A stretch of 64,000 nucleotides of DNA from Austropuccinia psidii (Eukaryota > Basidiomycota > Pucciniomycetes > Pucciniales > Sphaerophragmiaceae): positions 52,805,569 through 52,869,568 of the forward strand of contig JALGQZ010000007.1 in the NCBI GenBank assembly GCA_023105745.1. The letters are read 5' to 3'. Position numbers and translations under genes: made by a program. Under the pieces are notes generated by a model. That model was not told the DNA's origin and searched no databases. It saw nothing but the letters and a program-made list of their open reading frames with translations. Shown piece by piece: positions 19,087 to 31,830 of the stretch; position 1 is the first letter of the stretch; each line of letters begins with the position of its first letter.

Positions 19087-22000
19087 ATGGGGGAATTTAC
19101 GCTAGAACTCAATGAGAGTGATAAACTAAATGATTCAAACTATCTAGATTGGGTATCTCAAATGGAAAGCATTGTGACCCTGGAAAACTACTATGGACTA
19201 GTAACCAACTCAGAAACACCTGAAGAAAAAGCCAACAATGATAAACTAGAACCAAGAAGAAGGCAGAGGAAAGCTGCTCTACTAAAAATAAATTGCATAG
19301 TAAGACTAGGCAACAAATTCTACATCGACTCAAATAAAGACCCGGCGGAATTCTGGAGACTGACACAAGAGTTCTTTCAACCTAAAACCATTCAAAACCA
19401 AACAACCTACCTCAACAAAATTTTCTCAACTGAATTGAATGATGATCACATTTGGGAAAACATGTCCACCATCCTTGAAAACACTCTCCACCTCTGAACT
19501 CTCTTTTGCGGACTTACAATCTCTCCTGAAGATCTGATAGATTCTGTTATAGCAATGTGGGCAATCATCAACATTCCTGAAAGGTTCAAAACCACCATGG
19601 AAGTATGGCTGGGAAAGTGCAAAGTCAAGAAGAAATCTCCATCCCTTGACGATATGTGGGAAGTAATAAGAAAGTTCCTCCAGTGCAACGGCAGTGGAAC
19701 TGATCAAACTAACCAAGCCCTAGCCGCCTCAAAAAACAAAAGACAAGGAAATAATAACCTACAAAATCAAAACAAAAGAAGACAGGACGGAGATTACCCC
19801 AAATGCGCACCAGGATGGAATAACCCCCTAACCAAACATGACAAAAGCAAGTGCAACTTTCTCAAAGATAAATATAAAAACCCTAAACCAGTCAAATCCC
19901 TAGTTGTGTCAACCTCAAGAGCACCCACAAATTGAATCATCCTAGACTCAGGAGCCACCACCTTGATGTTCAATAACTCAAGCCTATTTACTAACTTCAC
20001 ACCAAATACTCAAACTATTGAACTTGCAGATGGGTCAACCATCCACTTGGCTGGTACTGGCACAGTCAAAATAGAACTGACTCACTGTTTTCTTGAACCC
20101 AAAACTGCCTACTAGTTAAATCCTTAGCCTACAACCTCATTATTCTTGGAGCCATCATGAAACCAAAATTCAACATTATTACTAACAAAAACAAAACCTT
20201 CAGCCTATTTGACCAGAACAACAACATTATCTTGAATGGGACTTAAAACTCCGGAAACTTTGAGCTTTCAGTTCACCAAAACACAGCCTTGGCAGTCAAA
20301 ACACCCAACCAATTAGCTAAGATACTCCATCAATCGGCTTGCCACCCCTCCCTAGAATACTTAAAAGAAATGTTTCCCAACCACAACTTTGACAACCTAA
20401 CCTGTGAAACCTGCCCCCTAGCAAAAATAACTAAGACGCCTTTCAAAGGACAGTTCCCCATCCCTGAACAAAAAACTTCAATTTTTTCATGCCAATCTGT
20501 TTGGACCAATTGAAACCCCATCAAATTCAGGAGATAAATACTGCCTCAGAGTCATGGATGGGTACAGCAGATATGTGTGGGTCGTATTCCTCAGATCCAA
20601 GTTGGACATAGAATTCCATCTCCAGAAACGTTTCAATCGAATCGAGTGCCAAAGAAATCTAAAAATTTCCAACTACATATCAGACAATGGAACTGAATTC
20701 AAAAATCAAAAACTAAACCATTTTTATGAATCCAGACAAATAAAACACCTTACCACTTCCCCCTACACCCCCCAACAAAACCTGTTTTCTGAAAGAGGTA
20801 ACCAAACTACCATTACTAAAGGACAATGCCTATTGATTGACTCTGGGCTGAACCAAACCTTCTGGGCAGAAGCTGTTTCGACGGCAGCCTACCTAGAAAA
20901 TGTCAACCTCTCCAATCCATATCAACAATGGCACAATAGAGTACCATTGTACAAACACTTACAACCATTTGGGTGTAAATGTATTTTCTTAAACAACATC
21001 CAACAAGTCAAATTTACTGAACATGGCTCAGAAGGCATATTCTTAGGGTATGAGGAGGGGCATTGAGCATACCAAATCCTGTAAGGGCGCACAGGTAAAG
21101 TCAAAATCAGCCACCATGTTCAATTCTTCCCTCATATTTTTCCTCACAAACTAGATCCCTTGGTAGAAACTAATAACTCCCCTCTTGCAGATATAAAACC
21201 CAGTAGTCCTGCTATCAATTCCCCAGAAGCAATCCCGCTTGAAGCAGAAACAAGAATCCATGAACCAGTTGGAAATGAATAACCAAATGAAGAAGAAATA
21301 TTGCCAATCAAGGAACCGCAAAACCCAAAAGCAAAAATACACTACAAATGGATACCTAAAAATTGTCCACCACCAAAAGTAATCCATGGAGAAGTTGGCT
21401 ATCCGCAAAACATAATTGACTCAAACTGAAGACAAAGACATACGGCTAACTATGCAATGCACTCAATACATGAAGATCCAAAAACATACCAACAGGCTAT
21501 GAACTGCAATTTCAGAGACGATTGGTCAAAAGCCAGCCAAACCGAACTAGACAACATGGAGAAACACTGTGTATGGTCCCCAATGACAATAACACCAGGT
21601 GAAGCTGAGAAACCACTCTTGACCACCTGGGTCTTTAAGCAAAAAACTGACAAAGATGGAAACCTAAGCAAGTTCAAGGCCCATCTATGTGTACGAGGGA
21701 TCCACCAGAGAGAAGGACTTGATTACGGAGATGTTTTTTCCCCAACAGGAAGGTTGACATCCCTCCAATTATTTCTCACACTATGCCACATCAATAAATT
21801 CCCCATAGAACAGATGGATGTAAAATGTGCCTTTCTTAATGACAAACGGGACAAGGACCTATACATTAAAAGACCCAATGGCTATAGCAAATTTGACCCA
21901 ACAAAATATTTTAAACTAAATCAATCTCTTTACAGACTCAAACAAAGCCCCCGGTGCTGGAACAAAGAATTAAAAAACACACTCCTCAAAATGGGTCTAT

Positions 22001-23013
22001 GTCCCTCTCAGACTGACCCATGCCTGTTCTATTCACCCAACTCCAACAAACAAATGCTCTTTTACGTACATGTAGATGATCTCATCTTTGGAGGGTCTTG
22101 GAACAATGAATTTACAACCAAAATCAAAACTCATTTTGACATGGATCAATTAGGTAAAGTGAAATATTCTCTGGGAATACAAATTTCTCAAAGGGACAAT
22201 TACATCAGCCTAATCCAAGACAAATTCATTAAAAACATCCTACAAGAATTCCAACTAACCAACACCCAACACACTAACTGCCCTCTTCCAAGCAATATAA
22301 AATCCTTCAGGATCATCCCAACTAAAGAGGTCAGTCCACCATTCAATTATTGAAGAGCTATAGGCCTATTACAGTATCTTGTACAATGCACAAGACCGGA
22401 CCTATCATTTTCAACCTCTTTCCTATCCCAATACCTCAAAGATCCAAAAGACTTACATTACAATGCAGTCAAACACCTACTAACATATTTCAACAGCACC
22501 AAACATTAAAAAATCCAACTAGGACAGAACATCCTTCAAAAACCAGACAAGTCAATAATGGCCTTCACTGACAGTGACTGGGGTGGCAGTGAAGGATACA
22601 AATTGTTTTCAGCATCAATTATCTATTACCATGGCATAATTGGATGGAGAAGCCACAAACAAAAGGTGGTTTCCCTATCATCTGCCAAAGCCAAATATAA
22701 TGCAATTACCAAAGGGACTCAAGACTTACAATGGATATCTAATCTAACATTTGAAATAACCAAGGAAAGAAAACAACAAATGCTATACACCAACAATGAA
22801 AGTGCCATATCAATAGCCTTAAACCACATTTACCACCATGGGACAAGACATGTAAATTTTAGATTACACTTCATCAGGAACTCAATCAAAGAAGAAAACC
22901 TGAAAATAGAATATCTCAACACCAAAAAAATGATAGCTGACTCACTGACTAAAAACAACAATTACCCCAAAAGCATCAACCACCTTAGACTAATATTTGA
23001 CAATCAAGACTAA
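19087..23013 (+). pseudogene. Degraded Gag-Pol of copia element C
   Basis: Gag starts at ATG 19087 (MGEFTLELNESDKLNDSNY) and breaks at TGA 19495, then resumes to about 19935 with a basic tail and an unusual zinc motif C-x10-H-x4-C. A TGA that probably replaced a Trp codon precedes the protease LDSGATTLMF near 19950. Pre-integrase is near 20289-20510. The integrase core (20554-21066) has SDNGTEF and TPQQNLFSERGN. Reverse transcriptase (21457-22353) has an intact YVHVDD near 22063-22080. RNase H (22558-23013) has TDSDWGG. Stops also lie near 21064, 21427, 22351 and 22506, most of them TGA. It is distinct from A/B/D/E/H and from G/F. It is not functional. Confidence 0.88.
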
Positions 23014-23028
23014 TAAAGTAAGGGGGTG

Positions 23029-23291
23029 TAAAAGAATAAACACAGGAACAGAACACACTTACCAAATGAGGTAATCAGATGAAATAATAGCTCAAGACCT
23101 GCCAATCATTGTAGATCTCTATTGACCATGTACCTAGACTATTCAAACCCAAGCTATTCCTTACTGTTGTGTTCCTTTCTATCTCTTTTTGTCTCTTTTG
23201 TTCCCTCTAGGTTTGTTGTGCCTGCTCTCTCCTCACCCTACTACGTGGCTAAGATGTATTTGTCTTGCCCTACTAAGATTTATTTCCCTTA
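23029..23291 (+). repeat. 3' LTR of element C
   Basis: 263 bp starting TAAAAG and ending CCCTTA, directly followed by the ATAGT duplication and the rest of G's LTR. Confidence 0.85.
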
Positions 23292-23296
23292 ATAGT

Positions 23297-23674
23297 CTTT
23301 AATGGGTTTTTTATTATTTCCAAATTACAAGGGCATTTGTTCTGCTAGCTCTAGCTGATTCGCACATATAGATAGATGAACTGTCCTGCCAGTTGATAGG
23401 TAAATATGAGTGATAGTCTTGTGTCCAACTTATTTACCTACTCACTAATACTGTTTAATGGTATTGTCACAGGCTCATCTGTTGAACCTCCAAATCCCCT
23501 TCATAGGTATATATATACATTAAGTAGTTGAATAGTTAAAACAGGTATATCGGTCTATGTGCTTTGGGATATGATATACAATACTTACTGCGTTTTTTGG
23601 TTAGCTGCTATTACTGCTACTTGTTTTTATTGGGTTAATCAAAGCAATAAACATCTTAAACTAAAACTCTTGCA
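23297..23674 (+). repeat. 5' LTR of element G, third piece
   Basis: It continues 13175-13183 and 18240-18570 and matches 45425-45802. It includes the direct match TATATATATACATTAAGTAG and ends CTCTTGCA. Confidence 0.9.
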
Positions 23675-23690
23675 TGGTAGCAAGAGTTAG
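23675..23690 (+). promoter_or_regulatory. Primer binding site of element G (tRNA 3'-end type)
   Basis: TGGTAGCAAGAGTTAG directly follows the LTR. TGG pairs with a tRNA CCA end. Element F has TGGTAGCGAGAGTTAG in the same place. I cannot name the tRNA. Confidence 0.6.
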
Positions 23691-23737
23691 TTGTAATTGC
23701 ACTCAATAAAAAAACAGAGTCAGAATAAATCTAGGAA

Positions 23738-26487
23738 ATGTTGACCGAACATACACCAACTCCGGCTGATCATCCACCATCAGACGATGAAGGTTATAGG
23801 ACCAAGAGTATCACTCTTACCCAAGAAAATTGGGTCCAGTTGAGCTGCCAACTTGAGAACTTCCTCCTAGGAAAAGGCCACAAATCTCTCCTTTCTCCTC
23901 CATCTGAAACCGATAAGGTCTCTCTGAAATTCAAAAAAAGGAATGGGAGTGCCCTAGCCCAGATATGCATGGCATACTCCTGGCTAAGAAAATGTCCTTC
24001 TACAACTCTTGGGAAGATTTAGGAAAAACCTGTGGTAAAAACTCTGTCCTTATAATGTGTGAAACATTATTTAAACTCATCTCAATACAATTTGAGCCTG
24101 GTTCTTCCTTGGAAAAACATATGGATGTCTTCAAAAAGAAATATGCCAGTTATCAGTCCATCACCCAGAACTCTGAGAATCAAATGTTCATATCTTCAGA
24201 GGTCGCTGCTGCCTTCTTTATTCATAGTCTCAACCAGGATTGAGAATTATCAGGACTTATTCCAACCTTATATGATATCACTCCTCTTCAATTAAACACT
24301 GTTCTAAATTGAGAAGCGGCAGAACATTGTCATCGAGGCCCAGAACTAGACCAGGTAATGGCATTAGACAAACAGGAAAAGTCAGATAAAAGTAAAGCCC
24401 CAACCCATGGCAGAAGTAAGGGAACTGATCAAGGTTGTGGAAGAGGAAATGAAAACTCTCAACCAAGGAGAGAAGACGATTCTTTGAAGAGAGTTGAAAA
24501 GCTTGAAAAACTATTTGCTAGATTTGAAGCTACCTCAAAGAACCCTAACATTGATGTTGTTTCAGAATCCTGAAAAGAGCCATCTGCAAACCTTGAGCAG
24601 TCAGACTCAGATGCTTATGTTATTGAGTATGAAATACTCATGTTGGGATCTGAAATATGCAACCAAATATTCTTGGACTATGGGGCTGGCGATCCGTAGT
24701 AAACAATCTAAGGAGTCTTACCAATGTTGTCAAGGCGCAAAGACAAGTTAACACATATCTGGAACCGGTAAATATTACCCATCAGGGAGTACTAATATTC
24801 TGAGGAGTACACATTTATCCAGTATATTACGTGCCCAAAGGAAAGGTTAACCTCCTGTCCACATCACAGCTTACTGATAATGGACTCAAACCTGTGTTTA
24901 AGGGTGGAGCCTTGTTAATCATGCAAGGAAAAAGAATCATTGCAAAATTCAACTGCATGGGAAATCTGTTTGCAACAAGAATTCAGTCTCAATTTGTGTT
25001 TTCCCTTCCTGATTTAGTAAAGAAAAGGGACTGGCATTCCCTCCTAGGACATCCAAGTGATTAGTATACCAAAAAACTACTTAGTAACAAGAGAATTACC
25101 GGAACTTTCACTTCTTCTAGTGAATGCCAGGTATGCCTTCATGCTAAAATTAAAAGACTACCTCATTCCCAACACTTACCAAGTACCCACTCTCCATTCA
25201 CCAAGATTCACATGGATACACTGGAAATCTCACCTCCTAGTTGTCAAGGTTATAGTTATGTACAGGCCATAATAGATGATTTTAGTCGTTTCAATTGTAT
25301 CTACTTAATGACTGAAAAAGGGGGGGCAGAAGGATTTGTTTTTTCAATTTTAAATGAATTAAAAAAACCTAAATATCACACTGGCATATATACATACTGA
25401 CGGAGGCAGTGAGTTTGATTCCAACAATTTTAAACAGAACCTGCTTGCTAAAGGGATTTGTCTGGAGTGTGGCCCTGCTCACTCTCCTCAGACTAATGGA
25501 GTTGCAGAGCGCTTTAACCAGAGCTTGCTGACCAAGGTAAAATGTCTATTGGCTCAATCAAACATTCCAATTGCCTACTGGAACGAAGCAGTGCTTCAGG
25601 CTTCACTCCTATTAAATCATTTGCCCCACAGGTTTCTGAATATGAGTTCGCCAAATGACGTACTGCTGAAGAAATCATCAAACATTCAGCCCATGCATAA
25701 TTTAAACTGCTTCCTACCCTTTGGAATTAAGGTTTTTGTCAAGAATGAGAATCCTAGTAGCAAGGTTGATCCATCTGATCAAGCAATGAAGGCTCTTACA
25801 TTTGAGCCTTACTCAGACTCACTAAGAGTCTTAGATGTAGTCACAGGGAAAATTAGGCTGACCCATGACTATTCCCAGCTCAAGTCAGAAAACACAGTCA
25901 CACTTAGAAAGGACCCATGTGTCCTACCAAGGAAACCCGTAAGGACACCTCAAACAGTTGATCTTCCCATATTAAAGGATTTCCTTCCCCAATCAAACAC
26001 CCCAATGAGCAGCCATCTTGATGCAGTTTCTCCAGATCCAATTGAAAATTAATCACCAAGCCATCAACCAATGCCCCAAATGATGGTCATCCAAAACAAA
26101 ATAATTCCAAAATATGCCTATGTTCCTTATTATGAAACAGCACCATCATATGTATCCAGTCAAGTCAGGACTCAAAACATTATTGAAGGCACTAAATACC
26201 AGCAAAGGGCCCCAGACTGACTCATGCTTGTTGATGTGGTAACATACAAATAAGCGTTGTCAGATCCGTGTGAGGAAGAAGCCTGGAAGACAGAAATGAA
26301 GCAAGAGTATGATTCACTTATGAATCATAACACAGGAGAATTGGTGCCCTATCCATCTGATGGCACAAAGGTAATCAGAGAAATTTGGCAACTAACTTGC
26401 AAAAGAAATGAGTTTGGTGAAGTATACAATCATAAGGCTTGCTGGGTGGTATTGGGAAACCATTAAGAACATATGATTCATTATTTT
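23738..26487 (+). pseudogene. Element G Gag-Pol, 5' part (gag to early reverse transcriptase)
   Basis: Gag starts at ATG 23738 (MLTEHTPTPADHPPSDDEGY). A frameshift near 23990-24010 and TGA codons near 24241 and 24310 interrupt it. Instead of a zinc knuckle, Gag ends with a basic Gly/Arg-rich tail near 24400-24470 (GRSKGTDQGCGRGNEN). The protease reads LDYGAG near 24675, so the DSG/DTG triad has Ser or Thr replaced by Tyr. Integrase pieces keep TDGGSEFDS near 25395 and SPQTNGVAERFNQ near 25480. A linker follows to 26052, and the first part of the reverse transcriptase (26257-26466) reaches the point where D is inserted. The match to F shows that F and G are one family. Confidence 0.85.
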
Positions 26488-26974
26488 TGTTGAAAATCAC
26501 AATCAAGACCAGTTTGATCAGCAAGACTCCACTCCTAGTCCAACTGACGTCACACCACCACTATTAAAAAACTAACTGACCAAGATTGACATGCGCAGAT
26601 CACCACGCATACTCAAACATTCTTCAACTTATAAACCACCAACAAGCAACCTGAATCAAGTAATTCATTCCTTCTCAAACCTTATACTCTTTCCTTTCCT
26701 TCCATCTCTCATTTCCTGTCTTTTTCTTCATCTCTCCTTTCCAATATCATTTCCTCTTACTATTCTTTGCATCTCTCATACTCTTTCCTTCTGTTTTACT
26801 TATTATTAAGATTCACCTGCTTTATTCAGATCATATTCAATTGTGCCTATCTTTGTTACTACTCTTTATTATAGCTATTTGTAGTCCACTGTTTAGGTAC
26901 AATCTTCTCATTCATACATACTTACTGCCACTATCATTAATGCAATGTTACCGTTTAGTTTTTTGATTATAACA
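26488..26974 (+). repeat. 5' LTR of element D
   Basis: 487 bp, partner of 32938-33418. Confidence 0.92.
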
Positions 26975-26988
26975 GATTTACAGTCTTG
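26975..26988 (+). promoter_or_regulatory. Primer binding site of element D (half-tRNA-Tyr type)
   Basis: GATTTACAGTCTTG directly after the LTR, identical to B, E and H. Confidence 0.75.
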
Positions 26989-27034
26989 AGCTCTCATTGA
27001 TCTCAATAAACGACGGTGGATTATCAAACTTGCT

Positions 27035-29893
27035 ATGAACTTTGAAAGCAATGCCAAAGTCAACTCAATTCCCATTCTCAACAACTCCAACTATGGAGAA
27101 TGGGTTGCTCGTATCACCATCCTCTTAAGATCAAAAGATCTACTAGATGTATGTGAGAAACCAATTCCTTCTGATCTCTCTACAACAGCAACAAATAGAT
27201 GGAACAAATCAAGCTTTGATGCAATTAGCATCATTACTTGTTGAGTAAACAACCAAGTCTTCATTGAAGTGGTCAAGCAATTCTCTACAAATGCCCATCT
27301 TCTATGGAAAAAACTCGAGGAGCAGTATGCATCAAAAAAGGCAGTCAACAGAGGGCAAGTATGGATGCAATGGATAAAATTTGCTTATAATGGAGATCTT
27401 CAGAACTACATTGACAACAGTAGAATGTTGATGATGGCACTCAAAACCATCAATATCACTGTTCCAAATGAGTGTCATTCCTTTTCTCTCTTGGGGAAAC
27501 TCACTGGAGATCCCAAAATTCATTCATATGTTGAATTCCTAACTCTGAATGAAGATCTCATTAAAGATCCTGAATTAGTTCTTGCCAAATTGCAAGAATT
27601 CCACGACAACAGTTCATCTTAGGAAAAATCCAGCTTGAATCCAACCTCTGCACTCATATCTGAATCAGCATATCCTTACAAGATTACCTATTTTTGTTTG
27701 ATTGGAAACACAACCCTATGTTCACCACTCATAGCAAAGATCAATTTTATGCCGAAAATCCTCACCTTAGGCTGCCTCATCGAAATAAAAAGAGGAAGAA
27801 TCAGGATTCAGCACATCTGTCAACTGCTCAAGCCCTGATCACTGGCAACCAGGACCTCATTAAACCTCAAGAGTTGATCATTGACTGTGGTGCAATGCAC
27901 CACAGGTTTAACTCTTTAAGGTGCTTCACTTCTTTCTCTAAAACACCGCAAATAAGTGTAAGCACTGGGGACTTGGCTAGCACTCTCTTATCAACAGGAA
28001 TAGGTACCGTTGTTATTCTCTGCGGCAATCAATCTCTATCTCTTGAGAACTCACTTTTTGTTCCAAGACTGAACTGCAATCTAGTTATTCTTTTGGCACT
28101 AAGCCAAAAGAAAATATTCATTCATAGGGAAAATGAACACTTTTCACTCAAAACCGACAACTTTGGAATAATAAAAGGAAAAATCACTAAAAACCTAATG
28201 CATGTTGAATATTCAATTCCTGAAAATCAACTCACCACCACTGCCTTTAATCCTTGGAATGAGAGATTAGGTCATCCAGGAAATCAAGCAATCAGGATGA
28301 TGGGACTTCCTGTCATCAATTCAACTTGCTCTACATGTGACTTAAACAAAATGCACATGCTTCTGTTTGAAAAGCACTTTTAAGAAGTAAGTCAACCTCT
28401 TGACCGTGTTCATCTCAACCTTGTAGGGCCCTTATTCTCTGCTTCAAATTCTGGTTTCCAATACTTTCTCACCATAGTGGATCAAGCCACTTCATTTAAA
28501 ACTATTCATCTGCTAAAGCTAAAGTCTGATTCTTTTGAGAAGTTAGTTATTGTGAAGAATCGCATGGAAAGTATTCATTATCAAAAGCTGAAAACCTTAG
28601 TTTCTGACCAAGGTGGTGAATTTGTTAATGACAAATTCAAAAAACTTGCCAAAACTGACGGCTTTGTTCACATCTTATCCCCAGCCGAAACCCCTCCACA
28701 CAATGGGTTTTCGGAAAGAGCTAATAGTACAATAATTGAAAAGGCAAGATGCCTCCTCAATAAGTCCAATCTTCCAAAAAGGTACTGGGCAGAGGAAATA
28801 AAAACTGCTACCTTCCTATCCAATCTCATTCCCACTCCATCCAGGAACAATATCAGCCCATATGCTTCCTGGAAAGGCCTGCCTCCCAGGATTAAGAGGC
28901 TTCGCATCTTTGGATGTAGGGCTGTAATATCCATTCCTAGAAGTCAAAGAAGTTGGAAGCTTGGACCTGTTGGAGCAGAAGGAGTACTTCTGGGATATGA
29001 AAATGAAAATTCAGCCTATCAAATTCTTTGTTTATCTGATCTCAAAATTGTCATCTCTATGCATGTCAAATTTGAAGAGAATTTCTTTCCACACATTCAA
29101 GGTACTACTTCAACCAAAGAGGCATGGCTTGTTCCATGAAATGGTTTTATTGAAACAGAAGATATAGCCAGGAACATCCTACCATTGAGTCCTTCATCGG
29201 TTTCTGAATCCCAAGAAGATATTCCCTGTCATCCATCAAAGGGTTCTTCAAGAATGGTAGATGAAGTCCAAGAAACTGCTGTTGTTACCAAAACCGTTAC
29301 AGACTCTGACCCAATAAGCTCCTCTTGCATCAAAGTCATTGGTCCAAGGCATCCAACACTTATTGTAGGTGATGTAGACAGCAGAAACATCCTGCCCTAT
29401 CAATGACAGCCGAAGACCTTGGTCACCTCCATGTCAAAAGCTCCTCGTAATTTTAATCAGGCTGTCAACTCTCTCAAAAAAGACTCCTGGTTGAAAGTGA
29501 TCAGCAAGGAACTTGCTTCAATGAATCACTTGGATGTCTGGGATTTGGTCAACCTCCTTCCTGACTACAAGCTCGTTTGAACCACATAGGTGTTTTGGAT
29601 CAAGAGGGATCACTTGAACAATGTAGTGGAACACAAGGCTTGCTTGTGTTCTCAAGGGTTTACTCAAACCCAGGAGTGGATTTTCACAAGACCTACGCTC
29701 CTACTGGCCGGTTGAACCCTCTTTGGTGCTTGATTGCACATGCTGCTTTGAAAGGGTTGCACTTTCACCAGATCAATGTGAAGAGTGCCTTCCTAAATGC
29801 CCCCTTGGCTGAAATAATCTACTTATCAATCCCTCAGGGCCTCAACATTAACCAGCAGAGGTCATGTCTTTGTCTAAAAAAGGCTATTTATGG
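27035..29893 (+). pseudogene. Element D Gag-Pol, 5' part
   Basis: Starts at ATG 27035 (MNFESNAKVNSIPILNNSNY). Stops fall at 27242 (TGA), 27620 (TAG, probably from CAG) and 28381 (TAA), with more near 29137, 29404, 29576 and 29587. Around the GKHNP zinc motif near 27700, Cys positions have become Phe. The protease is DCGAMHHRF near 27885, with Thr replaced by Met. Integrase keeps SDQGGEFVND near 28605 and ETPPHNGFSERAN near 28690. The reverse transcriptase runs to AIYG at 29893, where the solo LTR splits the codon. It cannot encode a working polyprotein. Confidence 0.88.
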
Positions 29894-31830
29894 TGTAAGG
29901 TTTGACTATGAAACAATAAGTAAAAATCACTAATATTTTACTTATTGTACTATGAATTTCCTTATAAATGAAATAAATAAGATAAAAATAATTATAACAA
30001 TAAAGAATTGTTATAATTATGGCGTAAAAATAATTATATTATTAATAAAATATAAAATAATAAAATAAATATATTAATATAAAATAATTAATATATTCAA
30101 AGGCACTTTATTATTGTTACAAACAAATAATAAAGGCGTAAAAAAGTTTTTTTTATTAATAAAAAACAATTAATAACAATAATATTACCAATATTAAAGT
30201 TATAAATTAATATAAATACTATTTGTATTAATTAAAGAATTATTAAAAGAATAATAGAGAGAAAATTATTATAATAAGAGACAATAACCTACTTTTAATA
30301 CTTAATATAATGATTTTGAGATATTTTACGCCAAATAATATAAATAAAACTTATCCAAATTGTATTTACAATAAAAAGTAGAGAAATTACAAATATTCTT
30401 GATTTTTACGTGGAAATGAGATTTTAGAGAGATTTTTAACAGAAACAATTAAATAAATGATTTAATCACGTCAAAATTGATTATTATGATAAGATAATCT
30501 TTGGTCTTTGATAATATAAAAGTTCTATATATAAAGAATAAAGAAGTTACCTTTTTATTGTATTGATTTAAAGTTTTTGATGCGTCTGAGGGCAAAACAG
30601 AGTAAAAAGAGCTCTATTTATAGTAAATACCTCCCTCCTAGAGTCCAACAGACTACTAGTAGACGTGTACTGATCATATTTTAAGGTTTGGTGATGATTA
30701 CATCATGATCAAACCATATTACATCATTATTACACCATTATTTAGAGTTATCACTATAACTCTAAGTTTGATGACGTCAAAGACTTGGCAGAACCCCAAA
30801 ATTCGTGTATTTTATTAGTTTTAATCATAAAATAATAGTATTCACCAATTTTATCACTCATATGACTGTTAAACTTAATTTAAGGTTACAGTGAGTGATC
30901 ATAAATGATCAAATTAAGCTCAAACTATGATCCTTAATAGCTTTCAAGATTTACACGCTAAAGCCATTCATAGAGTGAATTCTAATAGCTTGGCATAACT
31001 TCATTATTCTTCCAAGAGCATTTCATTACATCATCAAAACTCTATTTTTGATGATTTTTCTTGTAACTCATCTTTTCTGTTGAAATTTAGTATTTTGAAC
31101 TTCAAACTATGATTTCAAGGGGTTATACCTTGAATATTATAATAAAAAATACATCATTCTTCACGAATGAACTAGTAGAATCCAACTGTCCACTTTTTTT
31201 TAAGTTTGAACCACTTTCACAACAAAGTGGTCAACAGCTCTGTTGATTTTAATCAATAATTCCTTGCAGGTTTTAACCTTGTTTATAACTTGTGAAATAA
31301 ACTTCATTTCTGTATTCTTGCAGTAATTACATGATGACTTTATTTTTGGTTCATCATTCTATCATGCATAATTCAAGAGATATTAGCTAAAATCCTTGAA
31401 TATATGCGTTGACCAAAAAAGTGCATATATTCAGGTTAATTCCTTGTAGTATTGATTTTGAAGCTTAGCTTCTTAATTTTTTTATATATGGATTTTCTGG
31501 AGAATCAACTGGTACCCTTTATTTCACATGTTGTCTCATTGGATTTGGAATAAGTAAGGATTTGTGTATTTTATAAGGTATTATTACTTATAACTTATTA
31601 AATATTGACTTTACAGATATGCCATAAAAATGGTATATGTGTATTTTACCATGGGGAATCTAATGGTATAATTTATTTCACATTTTTATTCATTGGTTTT
31701 TAAGTTAAACCAAGTTTTATGTCAATTCATGGTATTTTTGTATTTTAAAAGTACTTATTTTTAATGTATAATTATATTAAATATTTCTTGTGACCTTTTT
31801 GGGTATGTGGTCATATTCCAAAGGTTCACA
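29894..31830 (-). mobile_element. Gypsy solo LTR (family of element J) inserted in D
   Basis: 1937 bp, bounded by a perfect 5-bp duplication TATGG (29889-29893, 31831-31835). On the plus strand it starts TGTAAGGTTTGACTATG and ends AAGGTTCACA. The LTR of chromovirus J (52306-54224, 1919 bp) starts TGTAAGATTTGACTATG and ends AAGGTTCACA. J's polypurine tract fixes LTR polarity, so this copy is minus-oriented. No coding sequence is inside. It is AT-rich and CpG-poor. Solo LTRs arise by recombination between the two LTRs of a full element. Confidence 0.9.

Larger units (their letters stand above)
18571..23291 (+). mobile_element. Copia element C with TA..TA LTR ends
   Basis: A copia inserted in G's 5' LTR with perfect target duplication ATAGT (18566-18570, 23292-23296). 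The LTRs start TAAAAGAATAAAC and end TTTCCCTTA, not TG..CA. The 5' LTR is 463 bp because of an internal duplication; the 3' LTR (23029-23291) is 263 bp. The primer site at 19034 matches a tRNA-Met anticodon arm, and the polypurine tract AAGTAAGGGGGTG lies at 23016-23028. The coding region is decayed. Confidence 0.88.

Noticed and set aside
26591..26809. 72-codon hydrophobic ORF that looks like a membrane protein
   Set aside because: It lies in D's 5' LTR in a TTTCC/CTTTCC-rich stretch. The hydrophobicity comes from pyrimidine-rich DNA.
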